Numbered from the stretch's first letter, positions 1-10,242 are shown. The stretch: DNA of 64,000 bases from an uncultured Cellvibrio sp. (GCA_946481095.1 CAMLML010000013.1:1-64000); one strand, 5' to 3'. A program made the numbers and translations. Notes: generated by a model not told the origin, from the sequence alone.

Positions 1-120
1 GGGGTTAGGGGGGATTTAAAATCTTCGTAAAATTGACCATCTTAAATCCCTCCCCCCGCCTCCCTTTTTCAAAGGGAGGAGCCAATCCTCTCCCTCTGGG
101 AGAGGGCCAGGGGTGAGGGC
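1..120. repeat. Intergenic palindromic repeat cluster
   Basis: No gene is visible here. The stretch holds two strong hairpins: a 9-bp stem at 59-67/71-79 and an 8-bp stem at 87-94/98-105. An outer imperfect inverted repeat joins about 8-22 to 43-57. The G/C-run layout resembles REP-like intergenic repeats found beside genes in many proteobacteria. It lies just past the glyA terminator, so it may also affect the 3' end of a transcript entering from the left. Confidence 0.55.
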
Positions 121-125
121 ATAAA

Positions 126-151
126 AAAAGGCAGTCCTTCGACTGCCTTTT
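126..151 (-). terminator. Rho-independent terminator of glyA
   Basis: An 11-bp stem (126-136 with 141-151) with a CTTC loop sits 18 bp past the glyA stop. The A/T ends of the stem give a short U-run on either strand, so it may work in both directions. Confidence 0.8.
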
Positions 152-168
152 CAAATCCCACATCAAAC

Positions 169-1434
169 TTAATCTGCATAAACCGGAAATTGTTTGCAAA
201 GCACCGACACTTTCGCTTTCACATCAGCAATCACTGCATCCGCATTACCTTTTTCCAGCGCATCAAAAATATCGCAGATCCAATTGGTTAATTGCTTGCA
301 CTCGGCTTCTTTGAAACCACGAGTGGTAATCGCCGGTGTACCCACACGAATACCGGAAGTCACAAAGGGTGAACGTGGATCGTTAGGCACGGCGTTTTTG
401 TTGACGGTGATGTGGGCGTTGCCCAAGGCTTCGTCAGCATCTTTACCGCTGTAGGGTTTACCAATCAAATCCACCAGCATCAAGTGGTTTTCAGTCCCGC
501 CAGATACGATTTTGATTCCACGCTCAATAAAAGTGGCGGCCATGACTTTGGCATTTTTAACCACTTGTTGTTGATAGGTTTTGTATTCAGGTGTCATGGC
601 TTCTTTGAAGCTGACCGCTTTGGCGGCGATCACATGCATTAAAGGACCACCCTGGCCGCCCGGAAATACCGCTGAATTCAATTTCTTTTCAATTTCTTCA
701 TTCGCTTTGGCGAGGATGATACCGCCACGTGGGCCACGCAAAGTTTTGTGTGTGGTTGAAGTAGTCACGTCAGCAATTTGCACCGGGTTAGGATACAAAC
801 CAGCGGCAACCAAACCTGCCACGTGAGCCATATCAACAAACAAGTAAGCGCCCACTTTATCGGCGATATCGCGGAAGCGTTGCCAATCCAACACTTGAGA
901 ATAAGCAGAGAAACCAGCGACTATCATTTTTGGCTTGTGTTCCAAGGCCAAGCGCTCAATTTCTTCGTAATCAACCAAACCGGTTTCAGGGTTCAAACCA
1001 TACTGAACTGCGTTGTAAATCTTGCCAGAGAAGTTCACTTTGGCACCGTGGGTCAAGTGGCCACCGTGAGCCAGACTCATACCCAATACTGTATCGCCTG
1101 GAGCACAAAGGGCTGCATAAACAGCAGTGTTAGCTTGTGAGCCTGAATGAGGTTGCACGTTGGCGTAATCTGCACCGAACAACTCTTTTGCTCTGGAAAT
1201 TGCCAGAGCTTCTGACTGATCAACATATTCACAACCGCCGTAGTAACGCTTGCCCGGATAACCCTCGGCATATTTGTTGGTCAACTTGGTGCCTTGAGCC
1301 GCCATCACCATCGGGCTGGTGTAATTTTCGGAAGCGATGAGTTCGATATGCTCTTCCTGGCGACGACCTTCGTTTTGAATGGACGCCCAGATTTCGGGAT
1401 CAAACGACGCAATAGTTTGGTTTTTATCAAACAT
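169..1434 (-). CDS. glyA: Serine hydroxymethyltransferase
   Basis: Cytosolic PLP enzyme that interconverts serine plus tetrahydrofolate with glycine plus 5,10-methylene-tetrahydrofolate, the main one-carbon source. The product is about 421 aa, the usual bacterial length. It shows the PLP-lysine signature [11 protein letters not shown] near residue 230, the N-terminal [12 protein letters not shown] segment, and the GGHLTHG loop. The ATG at 1434 is preferred over the in-frame TTG at 1440 because an AGGA sits seven bases upstream of it. It is transcribed alone, with a hairpin terminator close behind. Identification is secure; the start is fairly sure. Confidence 0.97.
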   Translation of the reverse strand: MFDKNQTIASFDPEIWASIQNEGRRQEEHIELIASENYTSPMVMAAQGTKLTNKYAEGYPGKRYYGGCEYVDQSEALAISRAKELFGADYANVQPHSGSQANTAVYAALCAPGDTVLGMSLAHGGHLTHGAKVNFSGKIYNAVQYGLNPETGLVDYEEIERLALEHKPKMIVAGFSAYSQVLDWQRFRDIADKVGAYLFVDMAHVAGLVAAGLYPNPVQIADVTTSTTHKTLRGPRGGIILAKANEEIEKKLNSAVFPGGQGGPLMHVIAAKAVSFKEAMTPEYKTYQQQVVKNAKVMAATFIERGIKIVSGGTENHLMLVDLIGKPYSGKDADEALGNAHITVNKNAVPNDPRSPFVTSGIRVGTPAITTRGFKEAECKQLTNWICDIFDALEKGNADAVIADVKAKVSVLCKQFPVYAD

Positions 1435-1659
1435 AGACAAGTCCTGGGTTGACCAGCAACGGGCCTGAACAGCCAGCGCTGTGTTAATGGGAAGGATGAA
1501 AATTTGGAGGCGGCATTGTACATCAAGCGCCTAAATCCCCGCCACGCAAAATACTGATGCTGAAGATGCCGAAAATTCATATAACCCATTCCGCCATTTC
1601 ATTTGACCCTGAAAAACAAATCCCCTAGCCTGCCTTGCCCTTTTCCAGGCTTTTTTGCC

Positions 1660-2568
1660 ATGTCCGATTCACTAATCAAGTTCACCCAGTCGCACCGATT
1701 CGGCATTCTTTGCGTTCTCTTGGGCACCTTCTTTTTCGCCTGCAAAGGCATATTCATCAAATTAGCTTATGCCTATGGCATTACCGCTGCCCCTCTGCTG
1801 ATGCTGCGCATGTTGTTCGCCTTACCTTTTTATTTGGCGGTCGCTTTCTGGTTACACAAACGATCACGCATGACATTAAATAAAAAAGATTTACTGCAAA
1901 TTTTGGGATTAGGATTGGTTGGTTATTATGTTTCAAGTTTGCTGGATTTTTGGGGATTGGAACTTATCTCGGCTGGACTGGAAAGACTGACTCTTTATAT
2001 CTACCCCACCATTGTTATGTTGATGATGGTATTTTGGAAAAAGAAAATTATTTCACGCAGGGAAAAAATTGCATTGGCAATCGCCTATGCAGGAATGATT
2101 TTTGTTTTTGTCCATGAATTGCAATTTCATCAAACCTTATCCAACACATTAATCGGCGGATTACTGGTATTTAGCAGCGCTATCACCTATGCATTTTTTG
2201 TCGTCATGACCAGCGAAAAAGCCAAGCAAGCAGGATCACTGACTTTCACCACTTATTGCATGTTGTCCGCATCTGCCGGTGTGATACTGCATAATTTATT
2301 GCTGACAGATTTGCATCAACTCGAACAACCCAACGAAGTTTATTGGTTGGCAGTAGCCCTCGCGATATTCTCCACAGTGATTCCCTCTTTCTTGATGAAT
2401 AAAGGCATCAGCTCCGTTGGTGCAAGCAAAGCCGCAATTATGGGCAGCATTGGCCCAGTCGTGACTTTATTTTTGGGTGCATGGTTTTTGGATGAAGTGA
2501 TTGGCCCCGTACAATTAATTGGTGCTGCACTGGTAATTGGTGGCGTTAGTTTAGCGGGGAAAAAATAA
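1660..2568 (+). CDS. EamA/DMT-family transporter
   Basis: Inner-membrane protein of the drug/metabolite transporter superfamily, about 302 aa with roughly ten hydrophobic helices in two repeated EamA halves. The first half begins with a glycine-rich helix after GILCVLLG. The second ends with the typical GPVVTLFLGAWFLDE and a final glycine-rich helix. Members export amino acids or other small metabolites; the substrate cannot be told from sequence. I prefer the ATG at 1660 over a TTG at 1603, which would add a proline-rich extension with no transporter character. It converges with the DUF3313 gene across a shared terminator. Confidence 0.85.
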   Translation: MSDSLIKFTQSHRFGILCVLLGTFFFACKGIFIKLAYAYGITAAPLLMLRMLFALPFYLAVAFWLHKRSRMTLNKKDLLQILGLGLVGYYVSSLLDFWGLELISAGLERLTLYIYPTIVMLMMVFWKKKIISRREKIALAIAYAGMIFVFVHELQFHQTLSNTLIGGLLVFSSAITYAFFVVMTSEKAKQAGSLTFTTYCMLSASAGVILHNLLLTDLHQLEQPNEVYWLAVALAIFSTVIPSFLMNKGISSVGASKAAIMGSIGPVVTLFLGAWFLDEVIGPVQLIGAALVIGGVSLAGKK

Positions 2569-2592
2569 ATTGGGCGACTGTAATAGTCGCCC
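2560..2592. terminator. Bidirectional terminator between convergent genes
   Basis: The 8-bp stem GGGCGACT/AGTCGCCC (2572-2579/2585-2592) lies between two convergent stops. On the minus strand it is followed by a U-rich run (2560-2571), so it mainly serves the DUF3313 gene. Confidence 0.7.
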
Positions 2593-2599
2593 TGAAGAT

Positions 2600-3256
2600 T
2601 CACATAAATTGTTTTTGCAAACGACTGGCCCAAGCGGTAAATGCAAGGCGAACTTGTTGATTAAACGTAACCCGATTGTTTTCTTCCCAGATCTTACCCA
2701 AATCCCGCTGATCGGAAACCAAAGCCAAAACCTTGCCTGTTTTTGCATCGCTCAGTTGAAAATTGATTGTCATAGTACCCACACCTTCACTGTAAACTTT
2801 TGTGATGGCAGGGCGACCTTTGAAATCATCTTTACTACCAAGAGGGGCTATTTCTTTCAACACCGCTTTTACTATCAAAGTTTGTTCAGTGGCCTTATCA
2901 GTCTGCGTCAAACCTGATTTGTCCAACCATTCTTTTTTCATCGCTTGCGTATATTTTTCCTGATAATAATTGCGATCCTGATCATTCAATTCCCATGGAG
3001 TGTCATTGACAAAACTGATATTGGCAGGCTTACGAATTTTCACTGCCGACATATCCAGAGGTTCAAGAACGACATATTTGTAATTGGCAATTCCCACTTT
3101 GTCCGCAACAAAAACAGAATCCAATGTTGCCGATTCAACTTCAGTTAAACCCAAAGGTTCAGCTTCTGTCGCCAGATTTTTTTCGTGCGGCTTTGTGATA
3201 GAACAAGCTGTAATTAACGCGAGACTGCCCATCAAAATCAAAACTGACTTTTTCAT
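2600..3256 (-). CDS. DUF3313-family lipoprotein
   Basis: The 218-aa precursor has a type II signal peptide ending in the lipobox LITAC, so the mature protein should start at Cys18 and be lipid-anchored. Asp is not at position +2, so outer-membrane sorting is likely. The body, with a YVVLEPLD segment and a C-terminal region ending FTAWASRLQKQF, matches the DUF3313 pattern of proteobacterial lipoproteins of unknown role. It is a single gene downstream of nothing obvious, with its own terminator. No function can be given. Confidence 0.75.
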   Translation of the reverse strand: MKKSVLILMGSLALITACSITKPHEKNLATEAEPLGLTEVESATLDSVFVADKVGIANYKYVVLEPLDMSAVKIRKPANISFVNDTPWELNDQDRNYYQEKYTQAMKKEWLDKSGLTQTDKATEQTLIVKAVLKEIAPLGSKDDFKGRPAITKVYSEGVGTMTINFQLSDAKTGKVLALVSDQRDLGKIWEENNRVTFNQQVRLAFTAWASRLQKQFM

Positions 3257-3410
3257 AACTCCACCCCGTAATTAACTAACGAACCCCAGTTTGAACCCAA
3301 ACAAAATCTTAAGTTGCAGAAATTTGAGCCAATCTTGTAAAAAAATGTACCTTAAAGGCTTCCTTTCTACATACGAAAAGTTTCATCAACAAGTTGCAAT
3401 GTTTTTAACA

Positions 3411-5348
3411 TTATTTGTTAGCGCGATTCGCAATCAACTCATTAACCACCGAAGGGTCAGCCAGGGTGGATGTATCACCCAAAGAGTCCAATTCATTCGC
3501 GGCAATTTTGCGCAAGATACGACGCATAATTTTTCCACTACGGGTTTTGGGTAAGCCCGGTGCCCATTGGATAATATCGGGCTTGGCAATTGCGCCGATT
3601 TCTTTGACGCAAAGCGCGATCAATTCTTTTTTCAAATTGTCACTGGGTTGCTCGCCTGACATCAAAGTGACATAGGCATAAATACCCTGCCCTTTAATAT
3701 CGTGAGGATAACCAACGACTGCAGCCTCTGTGACCTTTTCGTGCAACACCAAAGCACTTTCGACTTCGGCTGTACCCATGCGATGGCCAGACACATTCAA
3801 TACATCATCAACACGACCGGTGATCCAGTAATAACCATCAGCATCACGACGCGCGCCGTCACCCGTAAAATAATAACCGGGGTAAGTAGAATAATAAGTA
3901 TCGATACAACGCTGATGATCGCCATAGACAGTGCGAATTTGACTCGGCCATGCGGCTTTAATACAAAGATTACCTTCGCCAGCTCCAATAATTTCTTTGC
4001 CTTCTGCATCCACCAATACCGGTTGCACACCAAAAAATGGCAGCGTTGCTGAACCAGGTTTTAAATCAATCGCACCGGGCAATGGCGTCAACATATGTGC
4101 ACCGGTTTCGGTTTGCCACCAGGTATCCATTATCGGGCAGCGACTATTGCCAACTACACGGTAATACCATTCCCATGCTTCAGGATTTATCGGTTCACCC
4201 ACACTACCCAAAATACGCAAACTATCGCGCGATGTTTTTGTAACAAATTCATCGCCAGTACCCATTAATGCTCGAATTGCGGTAGGTGCCGTATAAAAAA
4301 TATTGACGCCGTGTTTGTCGATCACTTGCCAACAACGCGACGCATCAGGATATGTCGGCACACCTTCAAACATCAGACTGGTAGCACCATTTGCCAGAGG
4401 GCCATAGACAATATAACTGTGCCCCGTCACCCAACCCACATCCGCTGTACACCAATAGACCTCACCTTCCTGATAATCAAACACATACTTGTGTGTCATA
4501 GCCGCCTGTAATAAATATCCTGCCGTCGTATGCAACACACCCTTGGGTTTTCCGGTTGAACCTGATGTGTAGAGAATAAATAAAGGATCTTCTGCATCCA
4601 TCACTTCCGGCTCAGCTTCACTGGCTTGACGCTCAACCAGTTCTTCATACCAGAAATCGCGCTGATCATGCCAATCAATTTCTCCACTGGTGCGCGCAAC
4701 CACAATACAAGTGTGAACATTCGGGCACTGCGCCAACGCAATATCGGCATTCTTTTTCAACGGGACTCGTTTGCCACCACGCAGGCCTTCATCAGCAGTG
4801 ATTACCACCCGACAATCTGCATCCTGAATTCGATCTTTCAACGCCTCAGGCGAAAATCCACCAAAGACAACTGAATGCACTGCACCAATACGCGCACAAG
4901 CCAACATTGCATAACTGGCTTCAGGAATCATCGGCATATAGATACAAACCCGATCCCCTTTTTTCACGCCACGCTCACGCAAGGCATTAGCCAAACGACA
5001 AACCTGATCGTGTAATTCCTGATAAGTAATTTGTTGATCTTCGGCAGGATCGTCACCCTCCCAAATAATTGCAGTTTGATTTGCACGTGCAGGCAAGTGA
5101 CGATCAATACAGTTCACACTGACATTCAACTTGCCATCAATAAACCAGGCCACCTCGCCTTTTTTCAAATCACTTTTAACCACTTTCGACCAAGGCTTTT
5201 GCCAGGTTAAAAACTGATTGGCTTGTTGTGCCCAAAAAGTCTCGGGTGATTCAATCGATTGTTGATACATGGATCGATAAAGCGCCAAATCAATATAAGC
5301 ACTGGATTTAATTTGCGCAGGGACCGGATACAAATGCACATCAGACAT
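3411..5348 (-). CDS. acs: Acetyl-CoA synthetase
   Basis: AMP-forming acetate:CoA ligase (645 aa) that turns acetate, ATP and CoA into acetyl-CoA for growth on or scavenging of acetate. The adenylate-forming signature [11 protein letters not shown] is near the middle. The C-terminal [11 protein letters not shown] motif carries the catalytic lysine that is acetylated in characterised Acs proteins. The N-terminal acetyl-CoA synthetase domain ([10 protein letters not shown]) is complete. A GAGAG ribosome site lies before the ATG at 5348. It is monocistronic; the neighbours are unrelated. Acylation control by a Pat/CobB-type system is possible, but those genes are not in the window. Confidence 0.97.
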   Translation of the reverse strand: MSDVHLYPVPAQIKSSAYIDLALYRSMYQQSIESPETFWAQQANQFLTWQKPWSKVVKSDLKKGEVAWFIDGKLNVSVNCIDRHLPARANQTAIIWEGDDPAEDQQITYQELHDQVCRLANALRERGVKKGDRVCIYMPMIPEASYAMLACARIGAVHSVVFGGFSPEALKDRIQDADCRVVITADEGLRGGKRVPLKKNADIALAQCPNVHTCIVVARTSGEIDWHDQRDFWYEELVERQASEAEPEVMDAEDPLFILYTSGSTGKPKGVLHTTAGYLLQAAMTHKYVFDYQEGEVYWCTADVGWVTGHSYIVYGPLANGATSLMFEGVPTYPDASRCWQVIDKHGVNIFYTAPTAIRALMGTGDEFVTKTSRDSLRILGSVGEPINPEAWEWYYRVVGNSRCPIMDTWWQTETGAHMLTPLPGAIDLKPGSATLPFFGVQPVLVDAEGKEIIGAGEGNLCIKAAWPSQIRTVYGDHQRCIDTYYSTYPGYYFTGDGARRDADGYYWITGRVDDVLNVSGHRMGTAEVESALVLHEKVTEAAVVGYPHDIKGQGIYAYVTLMSGEQPSDNLKKELIALCVKEIGAIAKPDIIQWAPGLPKTRSGKIMRRILRKIAANELDSLGDTSTLADPSVVNELIANRANK

Positions 5349-5473
5349 AAAAAACTCTCGGTGATTAATTTTGTTATTTGGAAAAGTAGATGCTTGGGAA
5401 ACCAGGTGGAATTCTTTATAAAAAACCAGACGACAACTCTAGCCGCTGGAGTCACTTATTGTAAATGGGGTAT

Positions 5474-5884
5474 TCATGCCCAATCCTCCAACTGTAATTT
5501 CGGAATTCGAGAAAACTCTCGCAGATTGTTGCTGACCAAAATGGAATCTGTTGCCAGAGCGTGACCTGCAATGGCTGTGTCGTTTGCGCCTATTGGCGTA
5601 CCTGAATCGGTTAGATATTTTTTCACGCTGACTGTGGCATCAACGGCATCCATATCCCACGCAAGTATTGCATCAAGACGTTTAACAAACTCATCAATCA
5701 AATAGGTATGTTTGGGCGAAGCTTTTTTACCTATTGCGCCAAAACGCATTTCGGTATAAGTGATTGCCGAAATCACAATTCTATGACGAGCGGCAATAAC
5801 AGAAAGTTTTTCCAAAACCGAAACCGGATGTTCACGCATAATGTAAGAGCAAATGCAGGTATCCAACATGTAAGTCCTTTTCAA
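5474..5884 (-). CDS. vapC: VapC-type PIN-domain toxin
   Basis: 136-aa PIN-domain endoribonuclease, the toxin of a type II toxin-antitoxin pair. The acidic active-site residues are visible: Asp8 in MLDTCIC, the Glu in TYTEMRFG, and the Asp in GANDTAIAGHA. The tail NNLREFSRIPKLQLEDW is typical of the MvpT/VapC group, whose members cut initiator tRNA; that target is known for relatives and only inferred here. It overlaps the antitoxin gene by 4 bp (ATGA), so translation is probably coupled. Confidence 0.9.
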   Translation of the reverse strand: MKRTYMLDTCICSYIMREHPVSVLEKLSVIAARHRIVISAITYTEMRFGAIGKKASPKHTYLIDEFVKRLDAILAWDMDAVDATVSVKKYLTDSGTPIGANDTAIAGHALATDSILVSNNLREFSRIPKLQLEDWA

Positions 5885-6111
5885 AATTTTATTCTCCCTT
5901 CATCGGTCATTATATTTTCACGATCTTGCATAAAATCATCATCAGCTTTTTCTGATTCGGCGAATGACAACCATGTGGGTCGAATGGGCTGCAGTATCAG
6001 CCTGTCTCCATCCTTAATAATTTCCAATTCCTTTATCCCGACAAATTCCATATCTTTCGGAAGCCTGACAGCCTGATTATTGCCATTGGTAAAGATAGAT
6101 ACCGTTCTCAT
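5881..6111 (-). CDS. vapB: VapB-type antitoxin
   Basis: 76-aa antitoxin with an N-terminal AbrB-like swapped-hairpin DNA-binding domain (TNGNNQAVRLPKDMEF) and an acidic C-terminal tail that should wrap the PIN toxin. In this family the antitoxin neutralises the toxin and, with it, represses its own operon. The gene comes first in the operon, preceded by GAGGG seven bases before the ATG. The 129 bp upstream contains a GCATATGC palindrome near 6168 that could be part of the operator. The pair sits between acs and panD, which suggests acquisition. Confidence 0.88.
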   Translation of the reverse strand: MRTVSIFTNGNNQAVRLPKDMEFVGIKELEIIKDGDRLILQPIRPTWLSFAESEKADDDFMQDRENIMTDEGRIKF

Positions 6112-6206
6112 GGAAATGCCCTCAAAAGTTCTGATCAGTATTCACCCAGCAAAAACCTATGTCAAGCATATGCAAGGTGTGATTATTAGATCAGATGCCT
6201 CAGAAA

Positions 6207-6233
6207 ACAAAAGGCCGCATTAGCGACCTTTTT
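6207..6233 (-). terminator. Terminator of panC-panD
   Basis: A hairpin with one C/T mismatch (AAAGG.CGC at about 6209-6219 paired with GCG.CCTTT at 6223-6232) lies directly behind the panD stop. A U-rich run follows on the minus strand. Confidence 0.6.
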
Positions 6234-6240
6234 AAACAGA

Positions 6241-6621
6241 TCATGCAACCTGCATGGGAATGGTATTGGTAGTACGTTCAACTTTATTGTTCTCATCCAG
6301 ATAAACCAGCTTGGGTTTATGGTTGAGTAACTCGGCTTCGTTGAAATGGCCATAGGTTGCGATGATTACACGATCACCCACCGAGACTTTACGTGCGGCT
6401 GCACCGTTCATGGAGATAGTGCCTGAACCTGGCTCAGCCAGAATGATGTAGGTGTGAAAACGCTCACCATTGTTGACGTTGTAAATGTCGATTTGCTCGA
6501 ATTCGCGCATACCAGCAAGCGCGACCAGATCCGCATCAATCGCACAGGAACCGTCATACCAAAGCTCCGCCTGGGTTACCTTGGCCATATGTAGCTTGGC
6601 TTTTAGAAAATTGGATAACAT
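6241..6621 (-). CDS. panD: Aspartate 1-decarboxylase
   Basis: Makes beta-alanine from L-aspartate for pantothenate synthesis. It is a pyruvoyl enzyme: the proenzyme cleaves itself at the Gly24-Ser25 bond, and Ser25 becomes the pyruvoyl group. Both residues are present in YDGSCAID when the ATG at 6621 is used, and that ATG has a perfect GGAGG six bases upstream. A TTG one codon earlier is therefore rejected. The product is 126 aa, normal for the family. It lies 24 bp behind panC; panB is not in the window. Confidence 0.96.
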   Translation of the reverse strand: MLSNFLKAKLHMAKVTQAELWYDGSCAIDADLVALAGMREFEQIDIYNVNNGERFHTYIILAEPGSGTISMNGAAARKVSVGDRVIIATYGHFNEAELLNHKPKLVYLDENNKVERTTNTIPMQVA

Positions 6622-6645
6622 CAATAACCTCCGGGAGACAAATCG

Positions 6646-7497
6646 TCAATTCAAATTCACAGACACATTATCAATCAAACGGGCACCCTTGGTATACATG
6701 GCACCCAGTATCGTGATCTCCCGATCATCATGTGCCGCCATTTCCAGAGTGCGGCTGTTGCAAACATTCACATAGTCCACACGAAAACCGGTGGCTTCTA
6801 TTTCAGCCTTCGCCTGGTCGATCAAGGCCGCAAAATCACGGCGGCCGGATTCGATGGCCTGCCTGATCTGATTCAAGCTGCGGTTCAACACATTGACCAG
6901 CGGTCGCTCTTCAACTGTGATGAAACCATTGCGTGAGCTCATCGCCAGACCGTCGGCTTCACGGAAAATGTCGCCAGCGGTAATTTTAATCGGGATACAC
7001 AGGTCTTCTACCATTCGGCGTATCACTGCCAGTTGCTGAAAATCCTTTAAACCGAAAACCGCTTCGTCGGGCTGGACAATATTGAACAGTTTGGTGACAA
7101 CAGTAGTCACTCCCTCAAAATGCCCCGGGCGACTGGCCCCACAGAGAACATCCGTCATGCTTGGCACTATCACACGCGTCTGTTCCGCCATGCCATTAGG
7201 GTAGATTTCTTTTTCATCGGGGCAAAATAGATAATCGCAATTGGTGGCTTCCAACCTGGCGATATCTGCCGCCAGGGTACGGGGATATTTGTCCCAATCT
7301 TCATTCAAACCAAATTGCAGGGGATTCACAAAGATACTGGTAACGACTATGTCGCAGTTCTTTTGGGCAATTTTGACCAACTCTATATGGGCCTGATGCA
7401 AGTTCCCCATAGTCGGTACAAAGCCTATGCGCTTTCCGGCTTTACGCTCTTGTGCCAGAGCCTCTCGCAACGAGTGAATGTGATGAAACACCTGCAT
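6646..7497 (-). CDS. panC: Pantothenate synthetase
   Basis: ATP-dependent ligase that joins pantoate and beta-alanine into pantothenate, using the product of the next gene, panD. About 283 aa. The nucleotide-binding [10 protein letters not shown], the GLKDFQQL segment and the MSSRN loop are all visible. The first motif departs slightly from the usual HxGH, reading His-Gln-Ala-His. The ATG at 7497 is chosen because GGAGG lies five bases before it; the longer reading frame adds 26 residues unlike the family. panC and panD form an operon ended by a hairpin. Confidence 0.95.
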   Translation of the reverse strand: MQVFHHIHSLREALAQERKAGKRIGFVPTMGNLHQAHIELVKIAQKNCDIVVTSIFVNPLQFGLNEDWDKYPRTLAADIARLEATNCDYLFCPDEKEIYPNGMAEQTRVIVPSMTDVLCGASRPGHFEGVTTVVTKLFNIVQPDEAVFGLKDFQQLAVIRRMVEDLCIPIKITAGDIFREADGLAMSSRNGFITVEERPLVNVLNRSLNQIRQAIESGRRDFAALIDQAKAEIEATGFRVDYVNVCNSRTLEMAAHDDREITILGAMYTKGARLIDNVSVNLN

Positions 7498-7696
7498 AAC
7501 AACCTCCAATTCACCGCCCATATTACGGGCGCGGGATAATACAGGGTTGATAAAGCCCTGTATATCGGCTTGCACCGGCTCAAATTATCCTACTGCCGCT
7601 CAGTAACGGGAAATAGTTATTTACAGGTCTTCATAAAATTGGTTTAAATTGCGCCCGCAATCAAAGGCACGAAAACAACTATAAAGAAGATCATCT

Positions 7697-9409
7697 ATGA
7701 CAAGCTTATTCACCTCCTTGAGACCCCATATTCTCTTCATCGGCTTACTGGTTTTTTATTTCATTATTCGATGTTTCTATCTGGACGCCGTACCCCGATG
7801 GGATGCAGCCAGTTATTGGGACGCATTAAAAGTGGCGACAGAATCCACCAAAGCCGCCCAAAACTGGGATGATTTTTACCTGACACTGAAACGTGATTAC
7901 AACGCTTTTGGCCATACATCGATGGGTTACTACGGCATTCTGGTACTGGGCCAACTGATTGATTTCCCCAATTTATTTATTTTGAATATCACCAACATTT
8001 TGCTGGCATGCCTTTCCATTTACTGTTTCTACAAAATACTGCTTTGGTTTTTTCCGGATAACCGCAACAGAACAGAAGTTTTATTGGCAACCGCTGCTTA
8101 TGCATTCAATCCATTATTTTTCGGATGTTCGATTTTTTTAAATACTGATTTCCCGGTACAAGTGTTTTTTACTGCTGCATTCGCCAGCTTGTTATACGGG
8201 CGCTATCTGTTATTTGGTATCGCCAGTTTCTTTATGATCTTTTCAAAAGAAACAGGAGCATTGTTTTATGGCGCTTTGGGCTTGGGGATTGGAATACCCG
8301 CTCTGTTTTCTTTCCTGAGAAATCCCAAACATTTTTTTACCATAGGCCCCAACTATTTATTTCCTGGCACTCACACTCCCATCATTGGCGACTATAAATA
8401 TTGGCGCGCATTGGGTCGCGTACTCTGCCTGATTACGCCAGGCATTATCCTGATTGCTTACATGATGATTCGCAAAGGCGAAGTATGGGCAGCGGAATCC
8501 AGTCTTGGCTGGAATTCAGAAGGTTGGAATACTTTTGGTTTCCGTGGAGAAATTGTACTGGCTCGTTTAAGCCAAACATTTATATTGAATTTCCATTGGA
8601 TATGCAGCTTATTATTGATCGTATTATTTTTTATTGGCATTGGACGAAAAATAGAAGCAGGCACTCTTTTCAAATCATCGTCAAATAGAAAGTTGTGGGC
8701 AAAGCTGGGGCTCTACATCGCATTTTTCTTATTCGTCGCATTTAACGTCACTTACATGACTTTTATCCTGCCCCGTTATGTCGTAGCTGCAGGCTTCTTC
8801 CTGATTTTCTGTTTACTGATTGTGTTGAATTACTCCATTAATTCAACCAGAAAACGCCAGGCAATACTTGCCACTATTTTGGTACTTTTTGGGATTCAGA
8901 CCTTCAAAACAGTCGATCCCGTTTCCAAATTGGTATTTGGCTCAGCGCCATTTTCTGACAATACGATTTTGCAAATTGATGGCCAATATCAAGCCGTCGG
9001 AAATGGTTTCGTCTACAACTCTGAATACACAGCGGTAGATAAACTTTTCAACATCATGCAAAAAACTATCAAGATGAACGACAACACCGTCCTTTATATG
9101 TGGCACAGGGACTGGTGGTTCCCCTGGTTACGTAATGGGGTTTATGTTGATAGAAAATCATTTGAACGAACCATCGATTGGCGTGATGGGTTTAGCTATA
9201 ACTTCGTTAACATCGATGACATATCAGCCAATCCAAAACCGCAAACGGCCTATTACATTTATATGCCCTGGTTGTCCAAAATGTCGAATGAGCAGGAAGA
9301 ACTTGCGCTAGTGAGGCAACACTATTCTGTAGGCCCACTGCAAGTGGTAGGTTACATGGGCTACAAGATTCATATTTATCAGTTAACTTTATTGCCGCAG
9401 GTTCATTAA
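7697..9409 (+). CDS. Multi-pass GT-C-like membrane glycosyltransferase
   Basis: 570-aa integral membrane protein with about ten hydrophobic helices and a soluble C-terminal domain of roughly 150 residues. An acidic first outer loop (PRWDAASYWDAL) after the first helix, and a SKETGALF segment between later helices, fit GT-C enzymes of the GT39/ArnT type. Those use polyprenyl-phosphate sugars in the periplasm. No closer family is recognised, so donor and acceptor are unknown. It stands alone, divergent from panC, with a perfect palindromic repeat after its stop. It could serve the polysaccharide island further along, but nothing ties them directly. Confidence 0.6.
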   Translation: MTSLFTSLRPHILFIGLLVFYFIIRCFYLDAVPRWDAASYWDALKVATESTKAAQNWDDFYLTLKRDYNAFGHTSMGYYGILVLGQLIDFPNLFILNITNILLACLSIYCFYKILLWFFPDNRNRTEVLLATAAYAFNPLFFGCSIFLNTDFPVQVFFTAAFASLLYGRYLLFGIASFFMIFSKETGALFYGALGLGIGIPALFSFLRNPKHFFTIGPNYLFPGTHTPIIGDYKYWRALGRVLCLITPGIILIAYMMIRKGEVWAAESSLGWNSEGWNTFGFRGEIVLARLSQTFILNFHWICSLLLIVLFFIGIGRKIEAGTLFKSSSNRKLWAKLGLYIAFFLFVAFNVTYMTFILPRYVVAAGFFLIFCLLIVLNYSINSTRKRQAILATILVLFGIQTFKTVDPVSKLVFGSAPFSDNTILQIDGQYQAVGNGFVYNSEYTAVDKLFNIMQKTIKMNDNTVLYMWHRDWWFPWLRNGVYVDRKSFERTIDWRDGFSYNFVNIDDISANPKPQTAYYIYMPWLSKMSNEQEELALVRQHYSVGPLQVVGYMGYKIHIYQLTLLPQVH

Positions 9410-9427
9410 TTTTTGATAGTAATCCAT

Positions 9428-9453
9428 GTCATACCTGCGAAGGCAGGTATGAC
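9428..9453. repeat. Palindromic repeat with GCGAAGGCAGG core
   Basis: A perfect 11-bp stem (9428-9438/9443-9453) with a GAAG loop lies between convergent genes. The same core, CTGCGAAGGCAGG or its complement, occurs twice in the element at 28797-28943, so this is a dispersed repeat family. It may serve as a transcript end on either strand. Confidence 0.7.
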
Positions 9454-9486
9454 GGAAATTGAGATGTTTAGTTTTAACCAAAAAAC

Positions 9487-10125
9487 TTACCAATAACGCG
9501 GCAATGGCTTTTTGATTTCGATGTAACTCGGACACTGCACAATATATTCGCCGATCAACAATTGCTTCATGATTCGACTCACCATTTCGCGCGATGAGCC
9601 CACCATATTGGCTATATCCTGATGCGTGACTTTGGGGTTGTGGATGCGTTTATTTTCATCGCTCAGTTTTTCCAGGGTTGCACTCACTCGACCATAGACA
9701 TCCAATAAAGCCATATCTTTTACGCTGTCGGTCAATTCACGCACACGACGCGTCACCTCGGTCAATAATTGCAACGCGAAGTCAGGATGCTTGTGCATCA
9801 ACTCATGGACACTGGTGCGGGATACCAACAAAATTTCGCATTCGGTAATGGTCACAACAGACGCCGAACGGGGCTTACCATCGATTAATGACAGCTCACC
9901 AAAATATTCACCTTCATGCATATAGTTCAGGTTAACCTGACGACCATCCTCATCGTTCAAATAAGCACTGACTGTACCTTTGCGAATAATATACATGTGG
10001 GTTGATTCATCGCCTTCAGTGACCAGTACGGTATTTTTCGGGTACTTGCGCAAGACACTGAGTTTTTCCAATTCGGCGAGATAATGGGCTGGCACATCGG
10101 TAAATAAACTGACGTTCTCTAGCAT
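9487..10125 (-). CDS. Crp/Fnr-family cyclic-nucleotide-type regulator
   Basis: 212-aa transcription factor with an N-terminal cyclic-nucleotide-binding fold (about 1-120), a long dimer helix and a C-terminal winged helix. The phosphate-binding cassette is intact (FGELSLIDGKPRSA, with Gly-Glu-Leu and Arg-Ser). The recognition helix SSREMVSRI keeps the Arg-Glu and Arg that read TGTGA half-sites in E. coli Crp. By eye, Crp Thr127 is replaced by Leu and Ser128 by Thr, so the ligand may differ from cAMP. There are no Fnr cysteines. It is divergent from a nucleotidyl cyclase gene, a likely functional partner. Not the canonical Crp in my view, though related. Confidence 0.85.
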   Translation of the reverse strand: MLENVSLFTDVPAHYLAELEKLSVLRKYPKNTVLVTEGDESTHMYIIRKGTVSAYLNDEDGRQVNLNYMHEGEYFGELSLIDGKPRSASVVTITECEILLVSRTSVHELMHKHPDFALQLLTEVTRRVRELTDSVKDMALLDVYGRVSATLEKLSDENKRIHNPKVTHQDIANMVGSSREMVSRIMKQLLIGEYIVQCPSYIEIKKPLPRYW

Positions 10126-10208
10126 GATGCTGGCTTCTTATTTGATAGTGGATTTTGGGTAACTCTGGCGAGGGCAATCATAACGCTTGTATAAGAACAG
10201 AGCTAATG

Positions 10209-10242
10209 TTGGCGCAAAAATAAACGTTATTTTTTGCGCCAA
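10209..10242. promoter_or_regulatory. Long palindrome between regulator and cyclase genes
   Basis: An inverted repeat of 15-16 bp per arm (TTGGCGCAAAAATAA at 10209-10223, its complement at 10227-10242 with one extra base) around a 3-base centre. It sits in the 231-bp divergent region. It could be an operator or a cruciform, or a transcript hairpin; the T-run lies inside the stem, so an ordinary terminator is less likely. Confidence 0.5.

Noticed and set aside
1603..1659. N-terminal extension of the EamA transporter from TTG
   Set aside because: The added residues are proline-rich and unlike transporter N-termini; the ATG at 1660 directly precedes the first helix.
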